From positions 1 through 64,000 of the forward strand of contig JAUNHA010000003.1 in the NCBI GenBank assembly GCA_030524135.1: 64,000 nucleotides of DNA, given 5' to 3'. The notes below the pieces were generated by a model. It was given only the letters and a program-made list of their open reading frames with translations. It ran no database searches and was not told the DNA's origin. Source of the stretch: Eubacteriales bacterium (lineage in GTDB: Bacteria > Bacillota > Clostridia > Lachnospirales > Lachnospiraceae). The translations under genes and the position numbers were made by a program. How positions within the stretch are numbered: the stretch's first letter is position 1; each line of letters begins with the position of its first letter. This document shows positions 53,701 through 63,757 of this stretch, one piece after another.

Positions 53701-54887
53701 CTGTACTCTTCCAGTTTTGCATTTACTCGTTCAACGGGACTGAGAAGGCTCGTCAGCGAATGGTCATGATTCAGGCAGTCGATCAGAAGCGCGATATATT
53801 TTGCCATATCCACATTGACATACCAGCTCCGTTCCAGAAGCTCCGGCTTCTGGTAGATCATATTGGTCGTAAACAAAAGATCCAGTGCTCCTTCGTCATG
53901 CGCACGGTCAAACGCGCTGAAGCCGCCTGTAAACAGGCCAAACGCCGCGCATCCGAACACCCTGCGCGCCTTACGGCGCTTAAGCTCTCTTGCCACCTCG
54001 ACCATGCGGTCTCCGGACGAGATCATGTCATCCACGATCACGACATCTTTTCCCTCTACGGAAGCGCCCAGAAATTCGTGCGCAACGACAGGATTCACAC
54101 CGTTTATAAACTTCGTATAATCCTTGCGCTTATAGAACATACCCATATCGAGGCCGAGCAGGTTTGCGAAAAAGATCGCTCTGCCCATTCCGCCCTCGTC
54201 AGGGCTTATCACCATCATGTGCTCCGCATCCACGTCAAGATCATCTACCGCGCCAAGCAGCGCCTTGATATACTGGTACGCCGGAGAGATCGTCTCAAAC
54301 TCATTCAGCGGAATCGCATTCTGCACACGCGGCTCATGCGCCTCAAAGGTCAGGATATTGGTCACGCCCATATCCACGAGCTCCTGCAGCATCTGGGCGC
54401 AGTCAAGCGACTCTCTGCCATCTCTCTTGCTGACACGCCCTTCATATAAAAACGGCATGATAACGGTCATGCGCTTCGCTCTTCCGGCAGAAGCCGCGAT
54501 CAGGCGTTTAAGATCCGCGAAATGGTCGTCCGGCGAATAATGATTGGTCTCACCGGCTACCGTATAGGTCAGGGAATTATTGGTCACATCGGACAGAAAA
54601 TAAAGATCATCACCGCGCACGGACGACTTGATCACACCCTTTCCCTCTCCCGATCCAAAACGCGGACAATCCGTCTTTACCACATAGCTGCCCTTCGGAT
54701 AGCCGAGAAAGTGACCGTCATTCAGTCCCGCTGTTTCTCTTTCATTTCTCCACCTGATCAGGTAATCATCGATCTGCTCCGCAAGCGCTTCGCATCCCTT
54801 TAAAGGAATCAGTCCCAGATGCCCGATCGGCGCGTTGAACATCTCCTGCGCACCCGGTCTTGAAAGTTCTTTTTCTTCTGCCGCCAT
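53670..54887 (-). CDS. prs: Ribose-phosphate pyrophosphokinase, extended
   Basis: A 405-residue PRPP synthetase, longer than the usual 315 residues. The PRPP-binding loop is VIVDDMISSGDRMVEVAREL, with SPDEGGMGRAIFFANLLGLD before it and RMTVIMPFLYEGRVSKRDGR as the flexible-loop region. N-terminal about 65 residues carry an extra segment. It makes PRPP from ribose-5-phosphate and ATP. 11 bases before it lies the DnaI-like gene. Confidence 0.92.
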   Translation of the reverse strand: MAAEEKELSRPGAQEMFNAPIGHLGLIPLKGCEALAEQIDDYLIRWRNERETAGLNDGHFLGYPKGSYVVKTDCPRFGSGEGKGVIKSSVRGDDLYFLSDVTNNSLTYTVAGETNHYSPDDHFADLKRLIAASAGRAKRMTVIMPFLYEGRVSKRDGRESLDCAQMLQELVDMGVTNILTFEAHEPRVQNAIPLNEFETISPAYQYIKALLGAVDDLDVDAEHMMVISPDEGGMGRAIFFANLLGLDMGMFYKRKDYTKFINGVNPVVAHEFLGASVEGKDVVIVDDMISSGDRMVEVARELKRRKARRVFGCAAFGLFTGGFSAFDRAHDEGALDLLFTTNMIYQKPELLERSWYVNVDMAKYIALLIDCLNHDHSLTSLLSPVERVNAKLEEYRCRRNASKTE

Positions 54888-54898
54888 CAGCGATCCTC

Positions 54899-55888
54899 CT
54901 ATTTTAAACGCAGATCTTTTCCGTAAAACGGAATGACTGTGTAATTTGCAAGTCTGGATGTAAGCCGCTCCCCGTATGCCGAGGTCAGCTGGTTTCCGTC
55001 TAAATTCGTCGAAATGATCGTCGCCCTGTCGTGGAGCAGACGGTCATTGATCAGTGAAAACAGTTTGGAAAGCGTAAAATCGGTCCTGCGCTCCGTCCCG
55101 AGGTCATCCAGGATCAGAAGATCGCAGGTAAACGCAGCATCCGTCTGCGAACCGCCCTCGCCCTGTGAGCGCTCAAAGCTCTCCCGCGCAAGCCGGTCAA
55201 AGAAATCGCCCGCCCTGACATAGAGGACCTGACAGCACTGCCCGATCACCTCCGCGGCAATACAGCTTGAAAGAAAGGTCTTGCCGGTTCCGGTCTGTCC
55301 GCACAGAAGAAGGTTTCCGCCTTTTTCCGGAAAATCCTCCGCATAGGCGCGGCAGATCTGCTCGACCGTGGTCATATATGCCCGCTGCGTCACCGACCTT
55401 CCGATCTTTCTTCTCAGGCTCTCGATCGGTTCCGTATCATCAAACACCCCGATATCAAAGGTCTCAAAGGTGTCTCTGCTGAACGCCTCCGGAATGCCCG
55501 CTTCTTTCCGGTAAATGATTTCCGAGATCAGCTTTTTATGGCATCCGCATTTTTCATGGTTCACATAGCCCGTATCCCTGCAGAGCGGACAGGTATACCC
55601 AAGCTCCGTATAGTCATCCGGATACCCCTTTTCAGAAAGGATCCGCTTTTTTTCAAGCTCCAGCTCCCGGATCTTCGCGGAAAGCGTTTCCGCAGCCTTC
55701 ATATCCTTTTTCAGACGAAGTCTGGCTTCCTCCATACGAAGCGCCGCCTGCTGTGCGGTAAGCTCCGCATACGCCGGAACATGCAGCTCAAGCTCCGACA
55801 GACGCGCGTCCCGTTCTGCCGCATGTGCGATGCGCCTGTCCTGATATACCCGCATAATTCGATTGTGCTGTTCTCTGCTTAATGCCAT
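54899..55888 (-). CDS. DnaC/DnaI-like helicase loader ATPase
   Basis: A 329-residue AAA+ protein. It has a helical N-terminus, a zinc-finger-like CPLCRDTGYVNHEKCGC (Cys-X2-Cys ... Cys-X-Cys), Walker A LLLCGQTGTGKTFLSS and Walker B LLILDDLGTE. This resembles DnaI of Bacillus, which loads the replicative helicase. It follows dnaD by 28 bases, giving the DnaD-DnaI pair of replication restart. Confidence 0.9.
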   Translation of the reverse strand: MALSREQHNRIMRVYQDRRIAHAAERDARLSELELHVPAYAELTAQQAALRMEEARLRLKKDMKAAETLSAKIRELELEKKRILSEKGYPDDYTELGYTCPLCRDTGYVNHEKCGCHKKLISEIIYRKEAGIPEAFSRDTFETFDIGVFDDTEPIESLRRKIGRSVTQRAYMTTVEQICRAYAEDFPEKGGNLLLCGQTGTGKTFLSSCIAAEVIGQCCQVLYVRAGDFFDRLARESFERSQGEGGSQTDAAFTCDLLILDDLGTERRTDFTLSKLFSLINDRLLHDRATIISTNLDGNQLTSAYGERLTSRLANYTVIPFYGKDLRLK

Positions 55889-55916
55889 CGCTGCTCCGCC
55901 GCCGCAGTTATGCCGG

Positions 55917-56759
55917 TCAGAAATTCTGTTCCAGCTTCTTTACGACCTGTTCAAATACCGCATTGCTCTTATCATTGAATACCGTGTTGTAATCCGTATC
56001 CCGTGTCACGCCGAACTTGCTGCGGCGCACTGCTTTTTTGCGTCCGCTCTCTTCCCTGTTTTTCTCAAAGGATCTGGTGCGCTCTTTTGCGGCTTCCACC
56101 TCCCTGATCCCCGAATCTGCCCAGTCGAGGCCTACCGTCTCGATATAGCGCGTGCTCGTGTGACCGGTCTGCACACAATATTCTACCAGATACTCCAGCA
56201 CGTCGCAAGGCATATTCAGCCCGTCATAAAGATAAGCAAATACCTGCTGGTCGTGGTCTGTCAGGATCTTCGACATATATTTCTGCACAACAAATAAAAG
56301 CTGTGAGAATTCGGCATCCTCCGAAAGGCGGTTAAGCGCCGCCGCCCCTTCCGTCTTCTTATAGGCACGGCGAAGCTCCTCACGGTCAAGAAGCGCCTTG
56401 TCACAGGGCTCTGCCGCCTGCTTTGCGGCTTTTTTTGCCTTCGCCGGCTTCCCGGAAGCGCTGCCTGCCGCATGTCCGGCGACAGATGCATCCGCCTCTT
56501 TGCAGCCGCTCTGTTCCGCTTTCCGGCTGCCGCGTACCAGAAGACCCGCCTCCTCCCAGTATTTGAGGGCTCTGCGGACGTCTCCTTCCGTCAGTTCGAG
56601 ATTTTCCGCGATCGTGGCAACGTCGATCCCACCGATGCGGTTTTTCAGAAGATACAGATATACCTTTACATAATCGCCGTTTGCCTTCGGCATATAGTTG
56701 TCAAGAAACTCATTTGCCACAAGTGTGGCATCCACTGCCAGAGAATCTTTGTAATCCAT
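55917..56759 (-). CDS. DnaD-domain replication initiation protein
   Basis: A 280-residue protein. Residues about 1-85 hold a winged-helix DnaD N-terminus (VKVYLYLLKNRIGG, LELTEGDVRRALKYWEEAGL), then a basic/alanine linker, and about 130-230 a DnaD C-terminal domain (YIETVGLDWADSGI matches the YxxxI...W motif). It acts with DnaI in primosome assembly. The promoter carries TATGAT with TGT extension at 56807-56812 and DnaA boxes upstream. Confidence 0.9.
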   Translation of the reverse strand: MDYKDSLAVDATLVANEFLDNYMPKANGDYVKVYLYLLKNRIGGIDVATIAENLELTEGDVRRALKYWEEAGLLVRGSRKAEQSGCKEADASVAGHAAGSASGKPAKAKKAAKQAAEPCDKALLDREELRRAYKKTEGAAALNRLSEDAEFSQLLFVVQKYMSKILTDHDQQVFAYLYDGLNMPCDVLEYLVEYCVQTGHTSTRYIETVGLDWADSGIREVEAAKERTRSFEKNREESGRKKAVRRSKFGVTRDTDYNTVFNDKSNAVFEQVVKKLEQNF

Positions 56760-56806
56760 CGTCTGTTCCGCCCCCGTCTATCTAAATTCTTCCTCATGTG
56801 CCCCTT

Positions 56807-56835
56807 ATCATAACACACGATTTTTGAAAATGGAA
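56807..56835 (-). promoter_or_regulatory. Probable promoter of dnaD-dnaI
   Basis: TATGAT (56807-56812) preceded by TGT and, 17 bases upstream, TTCCAT (56830-56835) on the minus strand. The -35 is weak; the extended -10 supports it. Nearest DnaA box is 27 bases upstream. Confidence 0.55.
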
Positions 56836-56861
56836 TAGACCCGAGGTTACCATAAGTCTTT

Positions 56862-56978
56862 TGTGGATAAAGTGGATGAATCTTTAACAATCGCTCTAAA
56901 CCCTGCTCTGCGGGCAAAAAAATATCCACACAGCCGATTGACATAATTTGTGCATAGCTATGTGGATAATGTGGATAA
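56862..56978. promoter_or_regulatory. DnaA-box cluster between dnaD and murC
   Basis: TTATCCACA (minus strand) occurs perfectly at 56862-56870, 56961-56969 and 56970-56978, and on the plus strand ATATCCACA at 56922-56930 with one mismatch. Two boxes are back to back. The last ends directly at the murC stop. Confidence 0.85.
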
Positions 56979-58361
56979 CTACCTCGAAATAAGCTGATTC
57001 CCTATGTCTACAACGTTTCCCGCACCCATAGTTATCAACAAATCACCCTCTTCAAGGTTCTCCAAAATAAATTTTTCAATTTCCGGAAATTCCGGAATAT
57101 AATGCACTTTTGCACCCAGCGCTTCCATCTTTTTTGCAAGATCCGCGGAGCTAATTCCGATCGTATTCTTTTCACGCGCGGCGTAGATATCAGCAAGGAT
57201 CACCTCGTCCGCCTTTGAGAGCGCCTCCGCAAATTCCGGCAGGAGCGCCTTCGTCCTTGAATAAGTATGCGGCTGGAACACGACCCAGAGTTTTTTGTGC
57301 GGATAGAGCTTCGCCGCGGCGATCGTCACCGCGATTTCCTGCGGATGGTGCGCATAATCATCTATGACTGTAAACCCATGGCACTCGCCTTTATACTCAA
57401 ACCTGCGCTCCGTACCCGAAAACCGGGAAAGCGCGCGCTTTGTATCCGCCCTGTCGATGCCAAGATGGTCCGCCACTGCGATCGCCGCGAGGGAATTATA
57501 TACATTGTGCTCGCCTGTCACGGAAAGCGTAACCTCGCCGGCTTCCTCTCCGTCCACGATCAGCGTATAGCTCGGATGCGCATGATCGTCGTAGCGGATA
57601 TTTTCCGCCCGGTAATTGCAGTCCGCCCCGTGGCCGTATGTCTTTACGCCGCAGGAAAGCCCGTCAAGGAAATACTCCTTTTTGTCGATGTCTCCGTTGA
57701 AGACCAGGAAGCCCTTTTCATTCTGCGGAAGGCGCAGAATAAATTCCCGGAAGCTGTGCCTGATATCGTCAATATCCTTGAAAAAGTCCAGATGGTCCGC
57801 CTCTACGTTCAGGATCACGGAGATCGTCGGAAAGAAGCTCAGAAAACTGTTCGTGTACTCGCAGGCCTCAGCTACAAAATAATCCGGACCGCCCACGCGG
57901 ATATTTCCGCCGATCGAATCCAGAATTCCCCCCACCGTAACGGTCGGATCCTTTTTCGCCCCGAGCAGAATCTCGGTGATCATGGATGTCGTCGTCGTCT
58001 TTCCATGCGTTCCGGCAATATTGATCGCCTCGCTGTAGTTATTCATCATCTCTCCAAGCAGCTCCGCGCGGGAAAGCATCGGAATGCCTTTTTCTTTTGC
58101 CGCCGCAAATTCCGGATTATCCGGATGAATGGCAGCCGTATATACGACCACATCCGGATTCTGGATATTTTCCGCACGCTGCCCGATCGCGATCTGCGCG
58201 CCCGCCTGTCTCAGGTGCCCGCACAGCTCGGAATCCTTCATATCCGATCCGCTTACCGTAAATCCCTCGTCAAGAAGAATCTCTGCAAGTCCTGACATGC
58301 TGATACCGCCGATGCCGATAAAGTGAACCGCGCACGGCTTTTTAAAATCTATCTGATACAT
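56979..58361 (-). CDS. murC: UDP-N-acetylmuramate--L-alanine ligase
   Basis: A 460-residue MurC. ATP loop GTHGKTTTTSMITEILLG; N-terminal VHFIGIGGISMSGLAEILLD is the UDP-binding Rossmann entry; RFEYKGECHGFTVIDDYAHH has the catalytic His-Asp region. The ATG at 58361 is chosen to match the MYQIDFKKP family start; an upstream ATG at 58412 adds 17 residues. Promoter TTGCTT-17-TATAAA at 58428-58456. Confidence 0.95.
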   Translation of the reverse strand: MYQIDFKKPCAVHFIGIGGISMSGLAEILLDEGFTVSGSDMKDSELCGHLRQAGAQIAIGQRAENIQNPDVVVYTAAIHPDNPEFAAAKEKGIPMLSRAELLGEMMNNYSEAINIAGTHGKTTTTSMITEILLGAKKDPTVTVGGILDSIGGNIRVGGPDYFVAEACEYTNSFLSFFPTISVILNVEADHLDFFKDIDDIRHSFREFILRLPQNEKGFLVFNGDIDKKEYFLDGLSCGVKTYGHGADCNYRAENIRYDDHAHPSYTLIVDGEEAGEVTLSVTGEHNVYNSLAAIAVADHLGIDRADTKRALSRFSGTERRFEYKGECHGFTVIDDYAHHPQEIAVTIAAAKLYPHKKLWVVFQPHTYSRTKALLPEFAEALSKADEVILADIYAAREKNTIGISSADLAKKMEALGAKVHYIPEFPEIEKFILENLEEGDLLITMGAGNVVDIGNQLISR

Positions 58362-58427
58362 ACTATCATCATTCCCTTCCAGCTCATTCCGGGGTTCCTG
58401 TTCATTTCCCATGCCCCCGCCGTAAAA

Positions 58428-58456
58428 TTTATAGCACAAATACGGCTTCAAAGCAA
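58428..58456 (-). promoter_or_regulatory. Promoter of murC
   Basis: TTGCTT (58451-58456) and TATAAA (58428-58433) on the minus strand with 17-base spacing and a TGC extension. Confidence 0.65.
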
Positions 58457-58495
58457 GGTTTCGGAAAAAACATGCGCGCTCTCTGCGCCGCCGTC

Positions 58496-61444
58496 CTACT
58501 GCGTCTGGGCGCTTCCGCTGTAATAAACGCCCGGTCCCGCGGAGGGTCCGGAGCCCGGTCCTGAAAGCTGCGGGGACTGGGGCTGCTGCTGCGTCTGTGC
58601 CTGTGTCCCGTCCGTGCCGTCTCCGGTATAACGCGAAGACAGATCCTGCTGATATCGTTCCGTCGTACGCTCCGCAGCCGCGCTCTGCGCTTCCTCGGAA
58701 GCCCTGCTTGCCTCTTCCATGCGCTGCCAGTCTTCTTCCGAAGGGAGCGCATTTGCATAGGTGATCGCATCTCCAAGCTTCTCTGCATAATCGCTTTCAT
58801 CCGCATAGCCGCTGACGAGCGCAAGCTTCTCTACAGCGTCATTTACAAGCTCCGTCAGATGGGCAGACCGGTATTTTTCCGCATAGATCGCGTCGATCGC
58901 ATTCTGCACCTCCGTGCGGTTTACCTCCTTTGCAGCCTCCTGCCTGTGGACCTCCGCCTCGGATTCCTTTAACGCCTGAATGCGCTCTTCTTCCTTTTGT
59001 TTCTGCTCTTTCCAGCGCTCAAGCGTATCCCCGAGACCATTGATCACGGCATCGTTCTGTTCCTTTTTCTGCGCTGCACGCTCAAGAAGCGCCGTCCGCT
59101 CCGGGGAATCGTCCAGAAGCCCCGTCTTGTTCATGATCTCCGTGTAGAGATTTTCCACAGTCTCAATATCGTCATAGCCGTCGATCGTATGCTGCTCATA
59201 GCTCTCAAGCAGCGCCTCCAGCTCTGCGAGCTCCTTTGCCTGTTCTTTCTCGTGCAGGCTCTGCGCCGCGCGCTCTTCATCCGAGGTGGAGCGCCAGTCC
59301 GTAATTCCGGTCGCTTCATCCGTCCGTTCCTCAACGGTAAGCGGACGTTCAAAATCCTCTGCGGAAAGTCCCTCATGCAGACGGTTCATCGCCTGCTTCC
59401 ATATCTTTCCGGCATAGGTCGATCCATATACGCCCGGCATCGCCTTAGGCGTATCATAGCCCATCCATACGGCGGTCGTGTAATACTTTGTGTATCCGCA
59501 GAACCAGGTGTCCTTCGAATCATTTGTCGTACCGGTCTTTCCCGCGCACGGCATGCCGTCTGCAAGAGAAAGTCCCGCCGCCGTGCCTTCCGTGAAGCTT
59601 CCCTTCAGGATATCCGTGATCATCCACGCGGTATCGTCGCGGTATACCTGTGTCCGCACCTCCGAAAGCCCTTCCGTAATGTTGCCGAGCTCTTCCTGTT
59701 CGATCCTGAGAATACAGGTGTTGTCGCTGTAAATGCCGCCGTCCGCAAGCGTGGCATAGCCCTTTGCCATGTCCACAACGCGCACGCCGTTGGTAAATCC
59801 GCCGATGCTGATCGACGGCACGCTGCTGTCCACATAGCTAAGGCGCTGGAACTGCATCTTTCCAAGCGCGGACAGTCCGGTCTCAATTCCGATGTCCTCA
59901 AGGATCTGCCACGCCACCGTGTTCAGGCTCTTGTTGAGTGCGTAGCGCACCGTCACATTTCCGCTGTAGCCGCCGCCCGCGTTCTTCGGGCCGCCCTCCC
60001 AGTAGTGGTCGTTTACGATCCGCGCCGGATAATATTCTCCGGTATCAAACGCCGGCGCGTAATCGATCAGAGGCTTGATACAGGATCCCGGCTGTCTCGC
60101 CGCGTTATAGGCACGGTTAAGCTGGTCATCGCTTCCGCGTCCTCCGACGACAGCCACGACATAGCCCGTTTTATTGTCCACGACGACAGCCGCCCCCTGC
60201 AGCGCGTATTTTCCGTTCTCCTGCAGCTCCGTATACACGGAGAGTACGTTGTCAAGCTCCTCCTGCACGATCTGCTGCGCGTTTGAATCAAGTGAAGTAT
60301 ATATCTTATAACCGCCGCCTCTCAGATCCGAAGACTTGTCCGAATATACGGCATTGTAGTTTTCCATATAGGAATCATACTCTTCCTTAGTGGAAAAAAC
60401 ATACTGAAATTCAAAGCCGTCCAGCTTCATAAGCGTAAGCGCCGCACAGTGCAGGGCATAGCTGGACTGGTAGTTTTCATCCGTCCCTTCCTGGGTGTCC
60501 TGCACGACCACGAGCGGTGTCGCCGTATAATTGTTATATTCCGTATCCGAAATAACCCCGACCTTCAGCATGGAAGCAAGCACACGATTGCGTTTCTCCT
60601 TGCAGGCATCCGGATATTTGACCGGATCATAACGCCCCGGGGAATTGCTGATACCCACGAGCGTCGCCGCCTCCGGAACCGTCAGCTCCGACGCGTCTTT
60701 TCCAAAGTAATAGCGGCTCGCCGCCTGAACGCCGTAGCAGTGATTGCCGTAATAATTCGTATTGCAGTAAAACTCCATGATATCGGCTTTTGTATACTTC
60801 TTTTCGATCTCCGGAGCCATCAGGATCTCAACGATCTTGCGCGAAAAGGTCTGTTCCTGCGTCAGGAATGTATTCTTAATGACCTGCTGCGTGATCGTAG
60901 AACCGCCCTGCGTGATCCTGCCGCCGTTTAGGACAAGCTTTACGCCGGCGCGCAGCGTTGCAAGCCAGTCCACGCCGTTGTGGGAGGCAAAGCGCCTGTC
61001 CTCCTGCGCGATATACGCGTCCTGGATGTTCTGACTGATCTCACTGATCGGAACGTACTCGTAATGCCCGGCGTTGATCAGGCCGATCCGGTTTCCGTCA
61101 CGGTCAAAGATCTCCGTATCCGAGCGCATGGAAAAATCCGAGCGCGACATGCTCGCAAGCTTTTCATATGCGACCTGCTGATAGCGCTCATATTCCGGAC
61201 GGATGATAATATAGCCGGCAGCTGCCGCGAGCAGCATAAGCGCGAGCAGCATAAGCAGGAGCTTTCGCAGAATATGTCTTTTTCTGCGGGATTTTCCCCT
61301 CTTTTTATCCTTTTTCCGGGGTGCTTCCGGTTTGTCCGCCCCCGCCGGCTGTTCCTCATGTGTTTGTTCCGGTTTTACGGTTTGTTCCGGTCTTGCGGCA
61401 TCTTCATTCTGAAGTCCGTCTTTCGCCTGAAGCCTGTCGTTCAT
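58496..61444 (-). CDS. Class A penicillin-binding protein with long C-terminal coiled coil
   Basis: A 982-residue bifunctional peptidoglycan synthase. A basic cytoplasmic head and a membrane helix (LLLMLLALMLLAAAAGYIII) precede a GT51 glycosyltransferase domain (AQEDRRFASHNGVD, GGSTITQQVIKNTF) and a transpeptidase domain with the SxxK motif GSCIK, SLN and AGKTGTTNDSKDTWFCGY. Beyond about residue 730 lies an acidic, Gln/Glu-rich coiled coil and a Gly/Pro/Ser/Gln tail, not part of the catalytic fold. RBS AAGAGG for ATG 61444; the -10 is TATAAT at 61522-61527. Confidence 0.93.
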   Translation of the reverse strand: MNDRLQAKDGLQNEDAARPEQTVKPEQTHEEQPAGADKPEAPRKKDKKRGKSRRKRHILRKLLLMLLALMLLAAAAGYIIIRPEYERYQQVAYEKLASMSRSDFSMRSDTEIFDRDGNRIGLINAGHYEYVPISEISQNIQDAYIAQEDRRFASHNGVDWLATLRAGVKLVLNGGRITQGGSTITQQVIKNTFLTQEQTFSRKIVEILMAPEIEKKYTKADIMEFYCNTNYYGNHCYGVQAASRYYFGKDASELTVPEAATLVGISNSPGRYDPVKYPDACKEKRNRVLASMLKVGVISDTEYNNYTATPLVVVQDTQEGTDENYQSSYALHCAALTLMKLDGFEFQYVFSTKEEYDSYMENYNAVYSDKSSDLRGGGYKIYTSLDSNAQQIVQEELDNVLSVYTELQENGKYALQGAAVVVDNKTGYVVAVVGGRGSDDQLNRAYNAARQPGSCIKPLIDYAPAFDTGEYYPARIVNDHYWEGGPKNAGGGYSGNVTVRYALNKSLNTVAWQILEDIGIETGLSALGKMQFQRLSYVDSSVPSISIGGFTNGVRVVDMAKGYATLADGGIYSDNTCILRIEQEELGNITEGLSEVRTQVYRDDTAWMITDILKGSFTEGTAAGLSLADGMPCAGKTGTTNDSKDTWFCGYTKYYTTAVWMGYDTPKAMPGVYGSTYAGKIWKQAMNRLHEGLSAEDFERPLTVEERTDEATGITDWRSTSDEERAAQSLHEKEQAKELAELEALLESYEQHTIDGYDDIETVENLYTEIMNKTGLLDDSPERTALLERAAQKKEQNDAVINGLGDTLERWKEQKQKEEERIQALKESEAEVHRQEAAKEVNRTEVQNAIDAIYAEKYRSAHLTELVNDAVEKLALVSGYADESDYAEKLGDAITYANALPSEEDWQRMEEASRASEEAQSAAAERTTERYQQDLSSRYTGDGTDGTQAQTQQQPQSPQLSGPGSGPSAGPGVYYSGSAQTQ

Positions 61445-61617
61445 ATCATAACCTCTTACGCACAAAGAAAACGTCTCATGCAGTTTTATCCTATAAGCCC
61501 AAAAATACTCATGCAGCTATCATTATACCGTATGATCAGAATTCTAAAAAGAAATAAAAGCTGAATTATATCTTAATATACGTTTTTTGAGGGGGAAATA
61601 TTTCAGAAAAGGAAAAT

Positions 61618-61649
61618 CCCCGGCAGAAAACCAAAGTTTCCTGCCGGGG
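61618..61649 (-). terminator. Terminator after rny
   Basis: CCCCGGCAGGAAA/TTTCTGCCGGGG (12-base-pair stem, loop of about seven) lies 55 bases beyond the rny stop and is followed by ATTTTCC on the minus strand. Confidence 0.82.
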
Positions 61650-61703
61650 TGATAATAAAATTCAATGTGTAATCAGTCAAAATATCAGTCAAAACGTTCC
61701 GGT

Positions 61704-63269
<1,566 letters not shown>

Positions 63270-63411
63270 TTAAGCACCTCCTTAAGATATTATGTTGTCA
63301 AAGTTCACTATCAATATCGTATAATGTCCGTAACCGGACCTTTTTCCTTAGCTGCGAAAACAGTCTCCATCAAAGCTTATACAATGCCCATAGTAAAACA
63401 ATACGGAAATA

Positions 63412-63440
63412 ATTGTAACTTTTTTTACAGGCAATGTCAA
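63412..63440 (-). promoter_or_regulatory. Promoter of rny, in a gap with no gene
   Basis: TTGACA (63435-63440) and TACAAT (63412-63417) on the minus strand with 17-base spacing; leader of about 135 bases. The 303-base gap 63270-63572 holds this promoter and the feo terminator; nothing else was recognised. Confidence 0.85.
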
Positions 63441-63521
63441 GCAAAGGGAAGCCCCCTCATGGGTAAAATGCAGCTGTCCGCAATGTCTTTTTCATGCGGC
63501 GGCTTTCATTCATCCGCAACG

Positions 63522-63560
63522 AAAAACGCCCACATGCCGGAAAAGCATATGGACGTTTTT
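63522..63560. terminator. Terminator of the feo operon
   Basis: AAAAACG(T/C)CCA(T/C)ATGC pairs with GCATGTGGGCGTTTTT over a seven-base loop, 12 bases after the Cys-rich gene stop. It has T/A runs on both sides and so could work in either direction. Confidence 0.88.
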
Positions 63561-63572
63561 AACATATCATTT

Positions 63573-63746
63573 TTACTTATGCTTCTTTTTCACCTGCGGC
63601 TTGCAGCTGCCGGAGCAGCCGCAGCCTCCTCCGCATGCGCTGCATCCAACGCAGCCTCCGCCCGCCTGTGTTTTTCTCACATAGCGGAAAACCAGGATAC
63701 ATGCGATCAGGATCAGAAGACCCAGTATAATATCCGCTAAACTCAT
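63573..63746 (-). CDS. FeoB-associated Cys-rich membrane peptide
   Basis: A 57-residue peptide: an N-terminal membrane helix (MSLADIILGLLILIACILVF) followed by a Cys/Gly cluster GGGCVGCSACGGGCGCSGSC and a lysine tail. This pattern defines the small proteins found after feoB in many anaerobes, thought to assist Fe2+ uptake. RBS AAGGAG seven bases before ATG; the feoB stop is 12 bases upstream. Confidence 0.9.
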   Translation of the reverse strand: MSLADIILGLLILIACILVFRYVRKTQAGGGCVGCSACGGGCGCSGSCKPQVKKKHK

Positions 63747-63757
63747 AATAATACTCC

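Noticed and set aside
52669..53769. 366-codon plus-strand frame opposite the acyltransferase
   Set aside because: Lys/Arg/Gln-rich composition is the reverse complement of Leu/Phe/Ala-rich membrane helices.
56862..56978. Chromosomal replication origin
   Set aside because: DnaA boxes are present, but no dnaA, dnaN or rpmH gene and no clear AT-rich unwinding region with them lie in the window; kept as a DnaA-box cluster only.
57267..58295. 342-codon plus-strand frame opposite murC
   Set aside because: Antisense to a fully conserved MurC; no independent signals.
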